Below are positions 50,526 to 59,670 of a stretch of 64,000 bases of DNA, one piece after another (the stretch's first letter is position 1; each line of letters starts with the position of its first letter). A model generated the notes under the pieces. That model made no database searches, was not told the origin of the DNA, and saw only the letters and a program-made list of their open reading frames with translations. This DNA is from Mesorhizobium mediterraneum (GTDB lineage: Bacteria; Pseudomonadota; Alphaproteobacteria; Rhizobiales; Rhizobiaceae). The DNA lies in the NCBI RefSeq assembly GCF_002284565.1, contig NZ_NPKI01000046.1, positions 186,001-250,000 on the forward strand, given 5' to 3'. Made by a program: the position numbers and the translations under genes.

Positions 50526-51494
50526 TCAGCTGCCGACGAGATCAAGTTTGGTCGAACTGATCTTCGCGCCGGAATTCCTGCCCTTGACGATCCTGATCTC
50601 GATGCCGTGCTCAACTGTCTGCTGAACCGCGCTGACGAACCTGACTGCGGCGTCTTGCGATGGGGCGAAGGCAAACCCTGTTGGCCCCCATGAGCTCTGC
50701 CCGATGCCGACGGCGCCTGCTTCATTGAGAGCATGGGCCACCCTCTCGACCCGCTTGGAGGTGAAAACGCCGCCTTGCGCCGGGGCGAAATGGGTGCCGA
50801 TCAGCATCTGGATCGCGGCGACGGCGGCGCCGAAGGCTGGAAGGTCGTGCTCGACCAGAGCCGGCATCATGCCCATCAGCACCCGCCGGCAGATCTCGCC
50901 GCTGCCGGATGCCGGGAAGGGTGGCAGCGAGCGAAACGCCGCGATCTCGGCATCGCCATGCAGTCCATGCCCGCCATGGTCGAGGATCAGGATGACGCGC
51001 CACTCTTCCGGAAACGGCAATCGCGCCACGACCGGCGGCGGCCTGCCGCTGTCGTCCTTGCCGGCGTCGACAATGACACCACCGCTTTCGAAACTGGCGA
51101 TGCCGATGCCGGATCGGCCGCCCCGATCGAGCAGGGTCGCGTCGCCGCCGATATCGAGAGGCAGTTGGTGGAGCGTGCGCAGCGCCGAGGCGACGGCAAG
51201 GGCGATCTGCGTGCCGGAGCCGAGGCCGGCATGGCTCGGGATCGACTGCTCGACCACCAGCCGGTGCTGACCGCGAACGCCGAGATGGCTGCAGAGCGTC
51301 GACAAATGTTCGCCGGCGCGACGGCTCTCGGGGCCTTCGACGATGGTCTCGCTGGATCGAGACAGGGTGACGACGGTTTCGGGTTCGCTCAGAGGTAGCC
51401 CGACGCTGCCAAAGCGACGTCCGGTATCACCATTGAGATCGAGGAAGCCAAGGTGCAGGCGGGAGGGCACTCGTATGGTGACAGAATTCGACAT
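50526..51494 (-). CDS. mptG: Beta-ribofuranosylaminobenzene 5'-phosphate synthase
   Basis: A 322-residue GHMP-fold enzyme making the arylamine backbone of H4MPT from PRPP and p-hydroxy- or aminobenzoate. It begins with VRVPSRLHLGFLDLNGDTGRRFG and contains SHAGLGSGTQIALAVASAL, then GIGQSSWGPTGFAF. It is the committed marker of H4MPT synthesis. It heads the leftward block and is divergent from the pterin dehydratase gene. Confidence 0.96.
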   Translation of the reverse strand: MSNSVTIRVPSRLHLGFLDLNGDTGRRFGSVGLPLSEPETVVTLSRSSETIVEGPESRRAGEHLSTLCSHLGVRGQHRLVVEQSIPSHAGLGSGTQIALAVASALRTLHQLPLDIGGDATLLDRGGRSGIGIASFESGGVIVDAGKDDSGRPPPVVARLPFPEEWRVILILDHGGHGLHGDAEIAAFRSLPPFPASGSGEICRRVLMGMMPALVEHDLPAFGAAVAAIQMLIGTHFAPAQGGVFTSKRVERVAHALNEAGAVGIGQSSWGPTGFAFAPSQDAAVRFVSAVQQTVEHGIEIRIVKGRNSGAKISSTKLDLVGS

Positions 51495-51653
51495 CTACCC
51501 CCCGATGGGTGCATCATAGACGCATCATGGAAGTTTAGGTGCCCGTCGCCATGATAGCTGTTTTCGTAGAAGGGGCAAGCCGGAGAGAGTGCATTCGTTT
51601 TATCTTCTTTGGCCCCGGCGCGAAAACGGACCGGGCCATTCGCGGAGGTCGAG

Positions 51654-52034
51654 ATGAGCGAGACAGCTAAGGAAAAGGTCTATTCGGAAGCCGAGATCGC
51701 CGACCGGCTCGAGAAGGAGCTGCCGAAGTGGCGCTACGAGAACGGCTGGATCCGGCGCAAATACAAGACCCACAGCTGGAAATCGACACTGATGGTGATC
51801 AACACGGTCGGCCATCTCGCCGAGGCGGCGTGGCACCATCCCGACATCACGGCGTCCTATGCCTGGGTCGAGGTGCGCCTGATGAACCATGCAGCGAAGG
51901 GCATCACCGACAAAGACTTCGAGCTGGCCAAAAAGATCGAGGATGTTGTCCAGTGGCAGCCGGCCAAGGAAGGCGGCGCGCTGGAAGGCACTCCGCCGAC
52001 CGATCAGCGCTTCGCTTACATCAAATATGATTAA
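51654..52034 (+). CDS. Pterin-4a-carbinolamine dehydratase-like protein
   Basis: A 126-residue DCoH-like protein: LEKELPKWRYENGWIRRKYKT, TVGHLAEAAWHHPDITASYAW and a C-terminal helix (KDFELAKKIED). GGAGG lies before ATG 51654; the track-style extension to 51609 is rejected. In methylotrophs such genes accompany H4MPT synthesis and may dehydrate or isomerise a pterin intermediate. It is divergent from mptG and 118 bp upstream of fhcB. Confidence 0.88.
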   Translation: MSETAKEKVYSEAEIADRLEKELPKWRYENGWIRRKYKTHSWKSTLMVINTVGHLAEAAWHHPDITASYAWVEVRLMNHAAKGITDKDFELAKKIEDVVQWQPAKEGGALEGTPPTDQRFAYIKYD

Positions 52035-52152
52035 GCGCGGTCGGAATTTGTTGATGGCGTATGAAAACATTCGCTAATCTGCTGGCAGGCGGGGTTCACG
52101 GCCGATCCAGTTTCGTCTAGGATCGGGCCGGCACCAGAAAGTAGCGTAGTGA

Positions 52153-53259
52153 ATGGCGGTTGCTTGGATCGGCAACCGGGAAACGCTGGTCGAGCGCGCG
52201 GCTGCACATGCCGCTGCGTTGTTGGGGTCGAGCCGGTGCCCGGTTTTCAGCTTGGATACGGATATACACGGCACCAGAGCGGCGATCGCGCTGGCTGAGC
52301 GGGTTGGCGCGGCATACGATCATGCCGATGGCGCGGCAGTTTCCCGGGAGACCGCGCTTTTTACCGACAAAGGCGCGATGACCGTCGCGCCCGGCGAGAC
52401 GCGCCGGCGCGCCGATGTCGTGGTGATCGTGGGCGAACTCCCGCAAATCCATCATGAATTTGTCGGCGAACTCTCGGACACGGTTCCCGATCTCTCGGCC
52501 CCCGATCTCACAGGCAAGAATCAACGTGAAATCTTTCTGGTCGGGTCGAACGGGGCGTCTGCGCCGCCGTTGAGCAACGGGCGGACGGCGACGCTCCTCT
52601 CCTGCGGCGAGGCAAGCCTCGGCGCGACGCTGGCGGCGCTGAGGACGCAGTGCAGGGGGCGTCAGACTTCGCAGCCGGTGTCGAACTTCGACGATTTCGC
52701 CAAAGCCCTGGAGGCTGCGCATTTTCCAGTCTTCCTGTTTTCAGGCGACGCAACCGAAGGGCTGGCGCTGGAGATGCTGCAAGGACTGATCGCCGATCTC
52801 AACCGCAAATCACGCGCATCCGGCCTTCATCTGCCGGCGCGCGAAAACGGATGGGGAAGCGCGCTCGCCTCGACCTGGATGGCGGGTTTTCCGCTGCGCA
52901 CGGGCTTTGCGCGCGGCTTCCCGGAATTCGATCCCTGGCGTTACGATGTCGCGCGCATGATCGCTGCCGGCGAAGCCGACCTGCACCTGCGGATCTCCTC
53001 CTCAATTGTCCAGCCGCAGAAGAAAAGGAACCGCATGGCGCTGATCGCGTTGGCGAAAACGCAGAAGCCGGTCGCGGGCGCTGCGGTCACCATCGCCATC
53101 GGCGAAGCGGGCGTCGATCACGAGGCGGTGGTCTATTCCAGCCGCACCGGTTCGCTAAGGTCGATCGATGCGCGAGCGGCGTCCGAACTGCCCTCCGCTG
53201 CGACTGTCATCCGCCTGGTCGCCAGTCATGTCTCCGCCGAGGCCGCGTTGCCATGCTGA
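52153..53259 (+). CDS. fhcB: Formyltransferase/hydrolase complex subunit B
   Basis: A 368-residue protein like the FwdB subunit of formylmethanofuran dehydrogenase: RCPVFSLDTDIHGTRAAIALAE, RRRADVVVIVGELPQ and PLRTGFARGFPEFDPWRYD. It has no N-terminal Cys cluster or molybdenum-ligand Cys, as in the methylotroph Fhc complex, which hydrolyses rather than oxidises formyl-MFR. It is first of fhcBADC. Confidence 0.93.
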   Translation: MAVAWIGNRETLVERAAAHAAALLGSSRCPVFSLDTDIHGTRAAIALAERVGAAYDHADGAAVSRETALFTDKGAMTVAPGETRRRADVVVIVGELPQIHHEFVGELSDTVPDLSAPDLTGKNQREIFLVGSNGASAPPLSNGRTATLLSCGEASLGATLAALRTQCRGRQTSQPVSNFDDFAKALEAAHFPVFLFSGDATEGLALEMLQGLIADLNRKSRASGLHLPARENGWGSALASTWMAGFPLRTGFARGFPEFDPWRYDVARMIAAGEADLHLRISSSIVQPQKKRNRMALIALAKTQKPVAGAAVTIAIGEAGVDHEAVVYSSRTGSLRSIDARAASELPSAATVIRLVASHVSAEAALPC

Positions 53260-54884
53260 CGAAAATTGCGGGCGGCGACATCATCGATCCGGTCAACGGT
53301 CGTCTCGGCAAGGGCGACCTCTGGATCAGGGACGATAAGATCGTTGCGGCGCCGGCGGGGGGCGCTGCCGACCGGACCATCGACGCTGCCGGCTGCGTCG
53401 TGATGGCGGGCGCCATCGACATCCATTCCCACATCGGTGGCGGCAATGTGAACACGGCACGGCTGCTCCTGCCCGAGCAGCATGCCGCGCATCAGGCGCG
53501 GCCGGCGACGACGCCGCTCTCCAATGCCGGCTGGTCGACCTTCCAGACCGGCTGCCTCTACGCCAAGATGGGTTTCACCACGGTCGTCGAGCCGGCTATG
53601 TCGCCGGGAGCGGCACTTCACACCCATCTCGAATTGGCCGACATCCCGATCATCGACAAGGCGACGCTCGCCATTCTCGGCAACGACGATTTCCTGCTGT
53701 CAATGATCCGCGACGACGCTTCGTCTCAAATGATCGAGGACTATGTCGCCTGGACAGTCGCCTCGACACGGGCGCTTGGGGTCAAGGTGATCAACGCCGG
53801 CGCGGCGGCCGCCTTCAAGGAAAACGTCCGCACCTTCTCGCTGGACGATGTGGTGCCTTCCTATGGCGTCAGCTCGCGCAAGATCGTCAAGACGCTGCAG
53901 GCCGCCGTCGACAGCCTTGGCGTCCCGCACCCTCTGCATGTCCATTGCAACAATCTGGGCAGTCCCGGATCGGCGGACACGGCGGCCGCGACGATCGCGG
54001 CAGCGGAGGGGTTGCCGATGCACCTCGCCCACCTCCAGTTCTATGGCTACGGCACGGAAGGCAAGCGCAGGTTTTCCTCGGCCGCTGCGCGTCTCGCCGA
54101 ACTGGTCAACGCGACGCCGGAAGTCACCATCGATATCGGCCAGGTGATGTTCGGCCAGACGGTCACCGTCTCCTCCGACGTCATGCGGCAGTTTTCGGCG
54201 CGTGGCAGCGCGAGCCCGAAGAAATCCGTCATTCATGACGGCGACGGCAATGGCGGCGGCATCGTGCCCTACAGCTATGGCAAGGATTTCTATGGCGCGA
54301 TGCAGTGGGCGATCGGGCTCGAGCTTTTTCTCCTGATCAACGATCCCTGGCGTGTCTTCTTCACCACCGATCATCCCAATGGCGCGCCCTTTACCGTCTA
54401 CCCGGCTCTGTTCGAGCTGCTGATGAGCCGGGAAGCGCGCACCGAAATGATTGCCGGACTTCCAAAATCCGCCATGGCGCTCTCCACCCTGGCCGCAATC
54501 GACCGCGAATACACGTTCGAGGAAATTGCCATCATGACGCGCGCGGCCCCAGCCAAGCTGCTCGGGCTAACAGACCGGGGCCACCTCGGCGCCGGCGCCA
54601 TAGCCGATATCGCTGTCTACCGCAGGGACGGGAACATCGCGAAAATGCTGGGGCAGGCGGCATATGTCTTCAAGGATGGCGATCTCGTCGTGCAGGATGG
54701 AGAGATCACCCATTACCGGTGGGGCAAGGCGCTCAGGCTCAATCCGTCGCCGGACAAGGCAATGGTGCGGCGTCTGGAGGACTATCACCAGCAGCGCTAC
54801 GGCCTGTCGCTGGACTGGTTCAATTTCCCAGATTCCGCGATCGCGCGCGAACAGCCATTCGGCGAGGTTGCATGCCGAACGTGA
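53253..54884 (+). CDS. fhcA: Formylmethylofuran hydrolase subunit A (amidohydrolase)
   Basis: A 543-residue amidohydrolase that releases formate from formyl-methylofuran. Metal motifs are AIDIHSHIGGGNVNTARLL, HTHLELADIP, LHVHCNNLGSPGSAD and FFTTDHPNGAPFT. ATG 53253 overlaps the fhcB stop, and the frame continues to the fhcD overlap, so B, A, D and C are translationally coupled. Earlier in-frame extension is not real. Confidence 0.95.
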   Translation: MLTKIAGGDIIDPVNGRLGKGDLWIRDDKIVAAPAGGAADRTIDAAGCVVMAGAIDIHSHIGGGNVNTARLLLPEQHAAHQARPATTPLSNAGWSTFQTGCLYAKMGFTTVVEPAMSPGAALHTHLELADIPIIDKATLAILGNDDFLLSMIRDDASSQMIEDYVAWTVASTRALGVKVINAGAAAAFKENVRTFSLDDVVPSYGVSSRKIVKTLQAAVDSLGVPHPLHVHCNNLGSPGSADTAAATIAAAEGLPMHLAHLQFYGYGTEGKRRFSSAAARLAELVNATPEVTIDIGQVMFGQTVTVSSDVMRQFSARGSASPKKSVIHDGDGNGGGIVPYSYGKDFYGAMQWAIGLELFLLINDPWRVFFTTDHPNGAPFTVYPALFELLMSREARTEMIAGLPKSAMALSTLAAIDREYTFEEIAIMTRAAPAKLLGLTDRGHLGAGAIADIAVYRRDGNIAKMLGQAAYVFKDGDLVVQDGEITHYRWGKALRLNPSPDKAMVRRLEDYHQQRYGLSLDWFNFPDSAIAREQPFGEVACRT

Positions 54885-55780
54885 GCGTAAATGGCATAGT
54901 GATCGACGATACCTTTGCCGAGGCCTTCGGCATGCGCGCGACCGCCATCATCATCACCGCGCCGAACCGGAAATGGGCTCGCCAGGCGGCGATCACCATG
55001 ACCGGCTTTGCCACCTCGGTGATCGGCTGCGGCTGCGAAGCGGCAATCGACGTCGAACTGCCGCCATCGGCCACACCGGATGGCCGGCCCGGCTGCCGCG
55101 TGATGATCTTTGCGATGGGAACAGACGAACTGCAGAAACAACTGCTCAATCGCGTCGGCCAGTGTGTCTTGACCTCGCCGGGTTCGGCCTGCTTCGCCGG
55201 ACTGGAGGGCAGCGCCGAGTTGAAGCTCGGTTCGGCGCTGCGTTATTTTGGCGACGGCTGGCAGATCTCCAAGAAAATCGGCGGCCGGCATTTTTGGCGC
55301 GTTCCCGTCATGGATGGCGAATTCCTGTGCGAAGCAACGACCGGGCTGACGAAGGATGCCGTCGGCGGCGGCAATTTCTTCGTCATGGCTGAAAGCAGCG
55401 CCAAGGCCTTGGTTGCCGCAGAGGCCGCGGTCGCCGCGATAGGCCTGGTGCCCGGCGCGATCGTGCCGTTTCCGGGCGGCATTGCCCGTTCGGGTTCCAA
55501 GATCGGCGGTAAATACAAGGGCATGATCGCCTCGGCCAACGAAGCCTACGCGCCGACACTGCGCGGTGTCGTCAGGAGTGAGCTCGGTCCCGACATCAAC
55601 GCCGTCCTGGAAATCGTCATCGATGGCGAGACCAACGATGCCGTTGCCGCCGCGATGAAGGCCGGCATCAACGCCGTCATCGAGCTCGGGCCGAAGCGAG
55701 GCGCGGTTCGCATAAGCGCCGGCAATTACGGCGGCAAGCTCGGCAAATTCATCTATTCGCTGAAGGATATGCTGCCATGA
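54872..55780 (+). CDS. fhcD: Formylmethanofuran-H4MPT formyltransferase subunit D
   Basis: A 302-residue Ftr-type enzyme that moves formyl from H4MPT to methylofuran. It shows IDDTFAEAFGMRATAIIITA, MTGFATSVIGCGCEAAID, GSACFAGLEGSAELKLG, VPVMDGEFLCEAT and FPGGIARSGSKIGGKYKG. It overlaps fhcA by 13 bp and fhcC by 4 bp. Confidence 0.96.
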   Translation: MPNVSVNGIVIDDTFAEAFGMRATAIIITAPNRKWARQAAITMTGFATSVIGCGCEAAIDVELPPSATPDGRPGCRVMIFAMGTDELQKQLLNRVGQCVLTSPGSACFAGLEGSAELKLGSALRYFGDGWQISKKIGGRHFWRVPVMDGEFLCEATTGLTKDAVGGGNFFVMAESSAKALVAAEAAVAAIGLVPGAIVPFPGGIARSGSKIGGKYKGMIASANEAYAPTLRGVVRSELGPDINAVLEIVIDGETNDAVAAAMKAGINAVIELGPKRGAVRISAGNYGGKLGKFIYSLKDMLP

Positions 55781-56586
55781 AGGCGCTGACCTTCACCCTT
55801 GTCGCCGAGCCGCCCGAGCGCCTTGACCTGTCGCCGCTGACGCCAGAGCGGCTTGCCGGGATCGAAAGGCGCGATATCGAAAGAATCCAGATCGGCATGT
55901 CGAAGCATGGATCGAAGGTCGGCGATATTTTTCGCGTCGCCGGCAACGATCCGCTGGACATCGTGTTCGAAGGTGGAAGCGCGCGCCTCGATCGCGTGGC
56001 GGAAGGCATGCGGGGCGGTTCGGTTCGTGTCGTCGGCAATGCCGGCGCCCAGGCCGGGCGCGCCATGCGCGGCGGCAAGCTGACGATCGAAGGCAATGCG
56101 GGTCCGCATGCCGGCTCCGGAATGCGCGGCGGCAGGCTTGAAATAACAGGCAACGCCGGCGATCACCTCGGTGCGCCGCTCGCCGGGGAGCTGGCCGGCA
56201 TGAATGGCGGCGTGCTGATCGTCAGGGGCAAAGCGGGCGCTTTTGCCGCCGACCGCATGCGGCGCGGCCTGATCGCGGTGCTGAAGGGTTCAGGCGACAA
56301 TGCCGGCAGCCGCATGATCGCCGGCACGCTGGTGGTGGCCGGCGGCACCGGCGAAATGCCCGGCTACCTGATGCGCCGCGGTTCGATCCTGCTCGATCGC
56401 GCGCCGAAAAGTCTGTCGCCGAGCTTCGTCGAATGCGGCGCGCCGGAGAGCGTTTTTGCCGCCATCGTCGATCGCCATCTGATCGCCGAGGGTATTTTGA
56501 AACGGCCGCTTCTGGGCAATGCGCCGCAAAAATATGGCGGCGACAACGCGGTGCTTGGAATGGGTGAGGTTCTTTTCCCTCGCTGA
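55777..56586 (+). CDS. fhcC: Formyltransferase/hydrolase complex subunit C
   Basis: A 269-residue beta-helix protein (FwdC-like) with the repeated GxxxGxxMRGGxxxxxGNAG pattern, for example AEGMRGGSVRVVGNAGAQAG and GMRGGRLEITGNAGDHLGA. It is structural in the Fhc complex. It starts in the fhcD stop (ATGA) and ends the operon. Confidence 0.95.
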   Translation: MKALTFTLVAEPPERLDLSPLTPERLAGIERRDIERIQIGMSKHGSKVGDIFRVAGNDPLDIVFEGGSARLDRVAEGMRGGSVRVVGNAGAQAGRAMRGGKLTIEGNAGPHAGSGMRGGRLEITGNAGDHLGAPLAGELAGMNGGVLIVRGKAGAFAADRMRRGLIAVLKGSGDNAGSRMIAGTLVVAGGTGEMPGYLMRRGSILLDRAPKSLSPSFVECGAPESVFAAIVDRHLIAEGILKRPLLGNAPQKYGGDNAVLGMGEVLFPR

Positions 56587-56966
56587 GGCGTGTTGATTAC
56601 GCAAATGCCTTCAGCGCCATGCTCCAGCCGACATCCGCAAATTGCGGCTGCATGTTCCGGTTGAATAGCTGATTTTCTTCCCGCGAGATATTTTCGCGCA
56701 GCGTTTGGCTTTGCGACGTTTTGGAAGAAACCACACCACTCCACAACCTAATCCAATGCCGCCTTATTGGGCAATGAGGCTATCTCGGCGTTTCTCCAGC
56801 AGAACGTTTTCGCGTCAATATGCCCAAAATATCAACATTGTAAGGCAATTGCGCTTTTTTGGCGCAGTATCAGCAGCGCACAGCAGAATCCGTGTTGCCA
56901 AGTGGAGAGTTTTGGCTAACGTAAGAAAAACCACAAAACCACATAATGAAAAAAGGGGAACGACAT
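56587..56966. promoter_or_regulatory. 380-bp spacer before the peptide-type ABC operon
   Basis: No gene is seen. The right half (about 56815-56870 and 56915-56965) is A+T-rich and should hold the ABC operon promoter. The composition shift fits a change from the C1 cluster to a different unit. Confidence 0.5.
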
Positions 56967-58550
56967 ATGACCGAGTCAAGCAGGCGTGATTTCATGAAGG
57001 GCATGGCGGCGTTCGGAGCGGGCGCCGGTCTTATGGTGATCAACCCGGAATTCCTGGTCTCTGGCGCGGCTGCGCAGGCGGGCAAGCAACTGGTCTTCCT
57101 GTCGGCCGAGAACATCACCGGCAACTGGGATCCGACGGCGCACACGACGCTGTCGCAGAAGAACATCGAGGGTTTCGTCATGGGGTTCCTGACGCGCACG
57201 CCTATGCGCGTCGAAAGTCCCGACGAGGTCATCTACGAGCTCGCCACAAAGATCACCTTGCTTGAGCCGACCAAGCTTGAGATCAAGCTGCGTGAAGGGG
57301 TGAAGTTCCACGACGGAAAGCCGTTCAAGGCGGAAGACGTCAAGGCGACGTTCGAATACGGCTCGCAGCCCGACCGGCCGGCGCAATGGTATCCAGGCCC
57401 GACCGAGACGCTGACAATCACGACGCCGGACGACTACACGGTGATCGTCGACACATCGAAGGGCGGCTATCCGGCGCACCTGTTCATCTTCCTCGCCTCC
57501 TACCTGCCGATGCTGTCGGCAACCGACATCGCCGCTGGGCCGAGCGGGCCGCTTTCGCAGCGCCTTAACGGCACCGGGCCTTACAAGTTCGTCGAGCAGC
57601 GAGGCAACGACACGGTGTTGGAGGCCTACCCGGGCTACTTCCTCGGGGCGCCGACCATCCCCGGCATCAGCTTCAATTTCGTTGGCGATTCGACCACCCG
57701 CATGCTGTCGCTGATGAACGGCCAGGCGTCCATCGTGGAGCGGCTCGAACCGGAGCAGGTGGCGACCCTCAAAGGTAACGAGAATGTGGCGATCAGCAGC
57801 GTGGTCTCGGTCGAGAACAAGTATCTGTGGTTCCGCTGTTCCAAGCCGCCCTTCGACCACCCGCGCGTGCGAATGGCGGCCTGTCACGCGATCGACCGGT
57901 CCATGCTGCTCGAAATCCTCGGCGAAGCCGGCCATGCCTCGGCGAATTATGTCTCACCGGTGAAGTTCGGCTATGTCGACCTGCCCAATTATCCCGAATA
58001 CAGCCCGGAGAAATGCCAGGCCCTGCTCGCCGAAGCCGGCTTCCCGAAGGGGCAGGGCCTGCCCGAACTCGAATACATCACCTCGGTCGGGTTCTATCCC
58101 AAGACCAAGGAGTATGGCGAGGTGATCACTGCCATGCTGCAGGAGCAGGGGTTCCCCGTCACGCTGTCGGTGCTGGAGATCGCGGCGTGGAATGAGCGTC
58201 TCTACGACCGTCCCGGCGGCGGTCCGGGCCATATGGTCGACTGCGGCTGGTCGACCGGATCGCCAGAGCCGGACCTCGTGCTGCGCACGCATTTCCATTC
58301 CTCGTCCAAGCGCATCACCGGCATCGTCGATCCCGAACTGGACGCCTCACTCGACAAGGAGCGCAGCGCGGCGTCGCTCGAGGAGCGCAAACAGATCCTC
58401 CAGACCGAGACGATGCCGATGATTGCCGCGAAAGTGCCGTCGTTCTCCCTGTTCACTTCCGTCATGATCCACGCGATGGACAAGTCTCTCACGGGGCTCT
58501 TCATCTATCCGGACGGTTCGATGGATGCGTCGAAGGGGGCGTTCGCCTGA
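56967..58550 (+). CDS. Peptide/oligopeptide-type ABC substrate-binding protein
   Basis: A 527-residue exported protein with a Tat-type signal (SRRDFMKGMAAFGAGAG). The family 5 extracellular binding fold has KLEIKLREGVKFHDGKPFKAEDVKATFEY and the C-terminal lobes typical of DppA/OppA. AAAGGGG precedes ATG 56967. It feeds the two permeases and fused ATPase downstream. The neighbouring M20 amidohydrolase suggests an amide, hydantoin or amino-acid derivative as ligand. Confidence 0.93.
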   Translation: MTESSRRDFMKGMAAFGAGAGLMVINPEFLVSGAAAQAGKQLVFLSAENITGNWDPTAHTTLSQKNIEGFVMGFLTRTPMRVESPDEVIYELATKITLLEPTKLEIKLREGVKFHDGKPFKAEDVKATFEYGSQPDRPAQWYPGPTETLTITTPDDYTVIVDTSKGGYPAHLFIFLASYLPMLSATDIAAGPSGPLSQRLNGTGPYKFVEQRGNDTVLEAYPGYFLGAPTIPGISFNFVGDSTTRMLSLMNGQASIVERLEPEQVATLKGNENVAISSVVSVENKYLWFRCSKPPFDHPRVRMAACHAIDRSMLLEILGEAGHASANYVSPVKFGYVDLPNYPEYSPEKCQALLAEAGFPKGQGLPELEYITSVGFYPKTKEYGEVITAMLQEQGFPVTLSVLEIAAWNERLYDRPGGGPGHMVDCGWSTGSPEPDLVLRTHFHSSSKRITGIVDPELDASLDKERSAASLEERKQILQTETMPMIAAKVPSFSLFTSVMIHAMDKSLTGLFIYPDGSMDASKGAFA

Positions 58551-58563
58551 TTGGCGTCAGCCG

Positions 58564-58590
58564 CGGCCCGGGAGAAACAAACCCGGGCCG
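58564..58590 (+). promoter_or_regulatory. Stem-loop after the substrate-binding protein gene
   Basis: CGGCCCGGG / CCCGGGCCG, a 9-bp stem with a 9-nt loop, 13 bp after the stop and without a T-run. Such hairpins after binding-protein genes protect their mRNA and give uneven expression within ABC operons. Confidence 0.6.
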
Positions 58591-58620
58591 TGACAGCCGT
58601 CGAAGCGCAGCCCTGTCTTG

Positions 58621-58643
58621 CCTTCTCCCACAAGGGGAGAAGG
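58621..58643. repeat. Rhizobiales-type small palindrome
   Basis: CCTTCTCCC / GGGAGAAGG with a short loop (CCTTCTCCCACAAGGGGAGA), followed by AGAGCCGG. It is related in core to the element at 17092-17114. Confidence 0.6.
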
Positions 58644-58689
58644 AGAGCCGGCAACCAGTCCTCGGGCTTCGTCCGCCGCAGGAGATGGA

Positions 58690-59670
58690 ATGTTCATCAT
58701 TAGCTTTCTTGTCCGCCGCCTGGCCCAGGGTGCGCTGATCATTTTTCTTGTAACGCTGCTGATATTCACCCTGCTTCGCGTCGTTCCGGGCGATCCCGTC
58801 CGGTTGATGGCGGGCGGAATGGCGCCCGAGGCGCTGATCGAGCAGATCGCCAAGGAGATGGGGCTTCGCGACCCGGTGCTGGTTCAATTCGGGCGCTATA
58901 TGAGCGGCGTCGTCAGGGGCGACCTCGGCCAGTCGTTCGTTCGGCCGGCCAGCGGCGCCTCGACCGGCGGGTCTAGTTTCGGGGATGCCACGCGCGGCGA
59001 GCGCGCCGACGTGCTCACCCTTATCGGCGAGACCCTGCCGATGACGCTGCAGCTCGCCTTCCTGGCGATCGTGTTCGCGATGCTCTTTTCGTTCCTGGTC
59101 GGCATCCCGGCCGGATTGTCTCCTGGACGATGGCCGGACAGGGTCGCTTTTTACGTGTCGTCGATCTTCATATCCCTGCCGGGTTTCTGGCTCGGCATCG
59201 TGCTTGCGCTGATCCTGTCCGTGAAGCTCGGCTGGCTGCCGGCGATCGGCTACAAGGGCTTTGCCTACACGATCCTGCCGGCAATCGTGCTGGCTGTCGA
59301 ACTTTCGCCGGTTCTGATCCGGACGCTGACCGGCTCGATTTCCTCGGCAATGACGATGCCGTTCATTGCAGTCGGCCGCGTGCGCGGGCTCAGCCAGCGT
59401 CGGATCATCTTCGCGCACGCGCTGCGCAACGCCTCGGTTCCGCTGCTCAACCTTCTCGGCATCCAGATCAGCGGCCTGCTCGGCGGCGTGCTCGTGATCG
59501 AATTCATCTTCGATTATCCCGGATTGGGGCTTCTGACCATCAACGCCGTGCTGCAGCGCGACTTTCCCCTGATTCAGGGCATCGCGATCGTCACCAGCGC
59601 CATCTTCGTCCTGATCAACATCGCGGTCGATCTGGTCGCAACGCTGATCGATCCGAGACTGGAATACTGA
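58690..59670 (+). CDS. ABC permease, DppB-like
   Basis: A 326-residue membrane protein with the N-terminal FLVRRLAQGALIIFLVTLLI segment, VVPGDPVRLMAGG, and the EAA region ALRNASVPLLNLLGIQISGLLGG. It forms the first half of the translocation channel. Start 58690 has GGAGAT just upstream. It shares one base with the next gene's start. The spacer after the binding-protein gene holds a hairpin and a palindrome. Confidence 0.92.
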   Translation: MFIISFLVRRLAQGALIIFLVTLLIFTLLRVVPGDPVRLMAGGMAPEALIEQIAKEMGLRDPVLVQFGRYMSGVVRGDLGQSFVRPASGASTGGSSFGDATRGERADVLTLIGETLPMTLQLAFLAIVFAMLFSFLVGIPAGLSPGRWPDRVAFYVSSIFISLPGFWLGIVLALILSVKLGWLPAIGYKGFAYTILPAIVLAVELSPVLIRTLTGSISSAMTMPFIAVGRVRGLSQRRIIFAHALRNASVPLLNLLGIQISGLLGGVLVIEFIFDYPGLGLLTINAVLQRDFPLIQGIAIVTSAIFVLINIAVDLVATLIDPRLEY

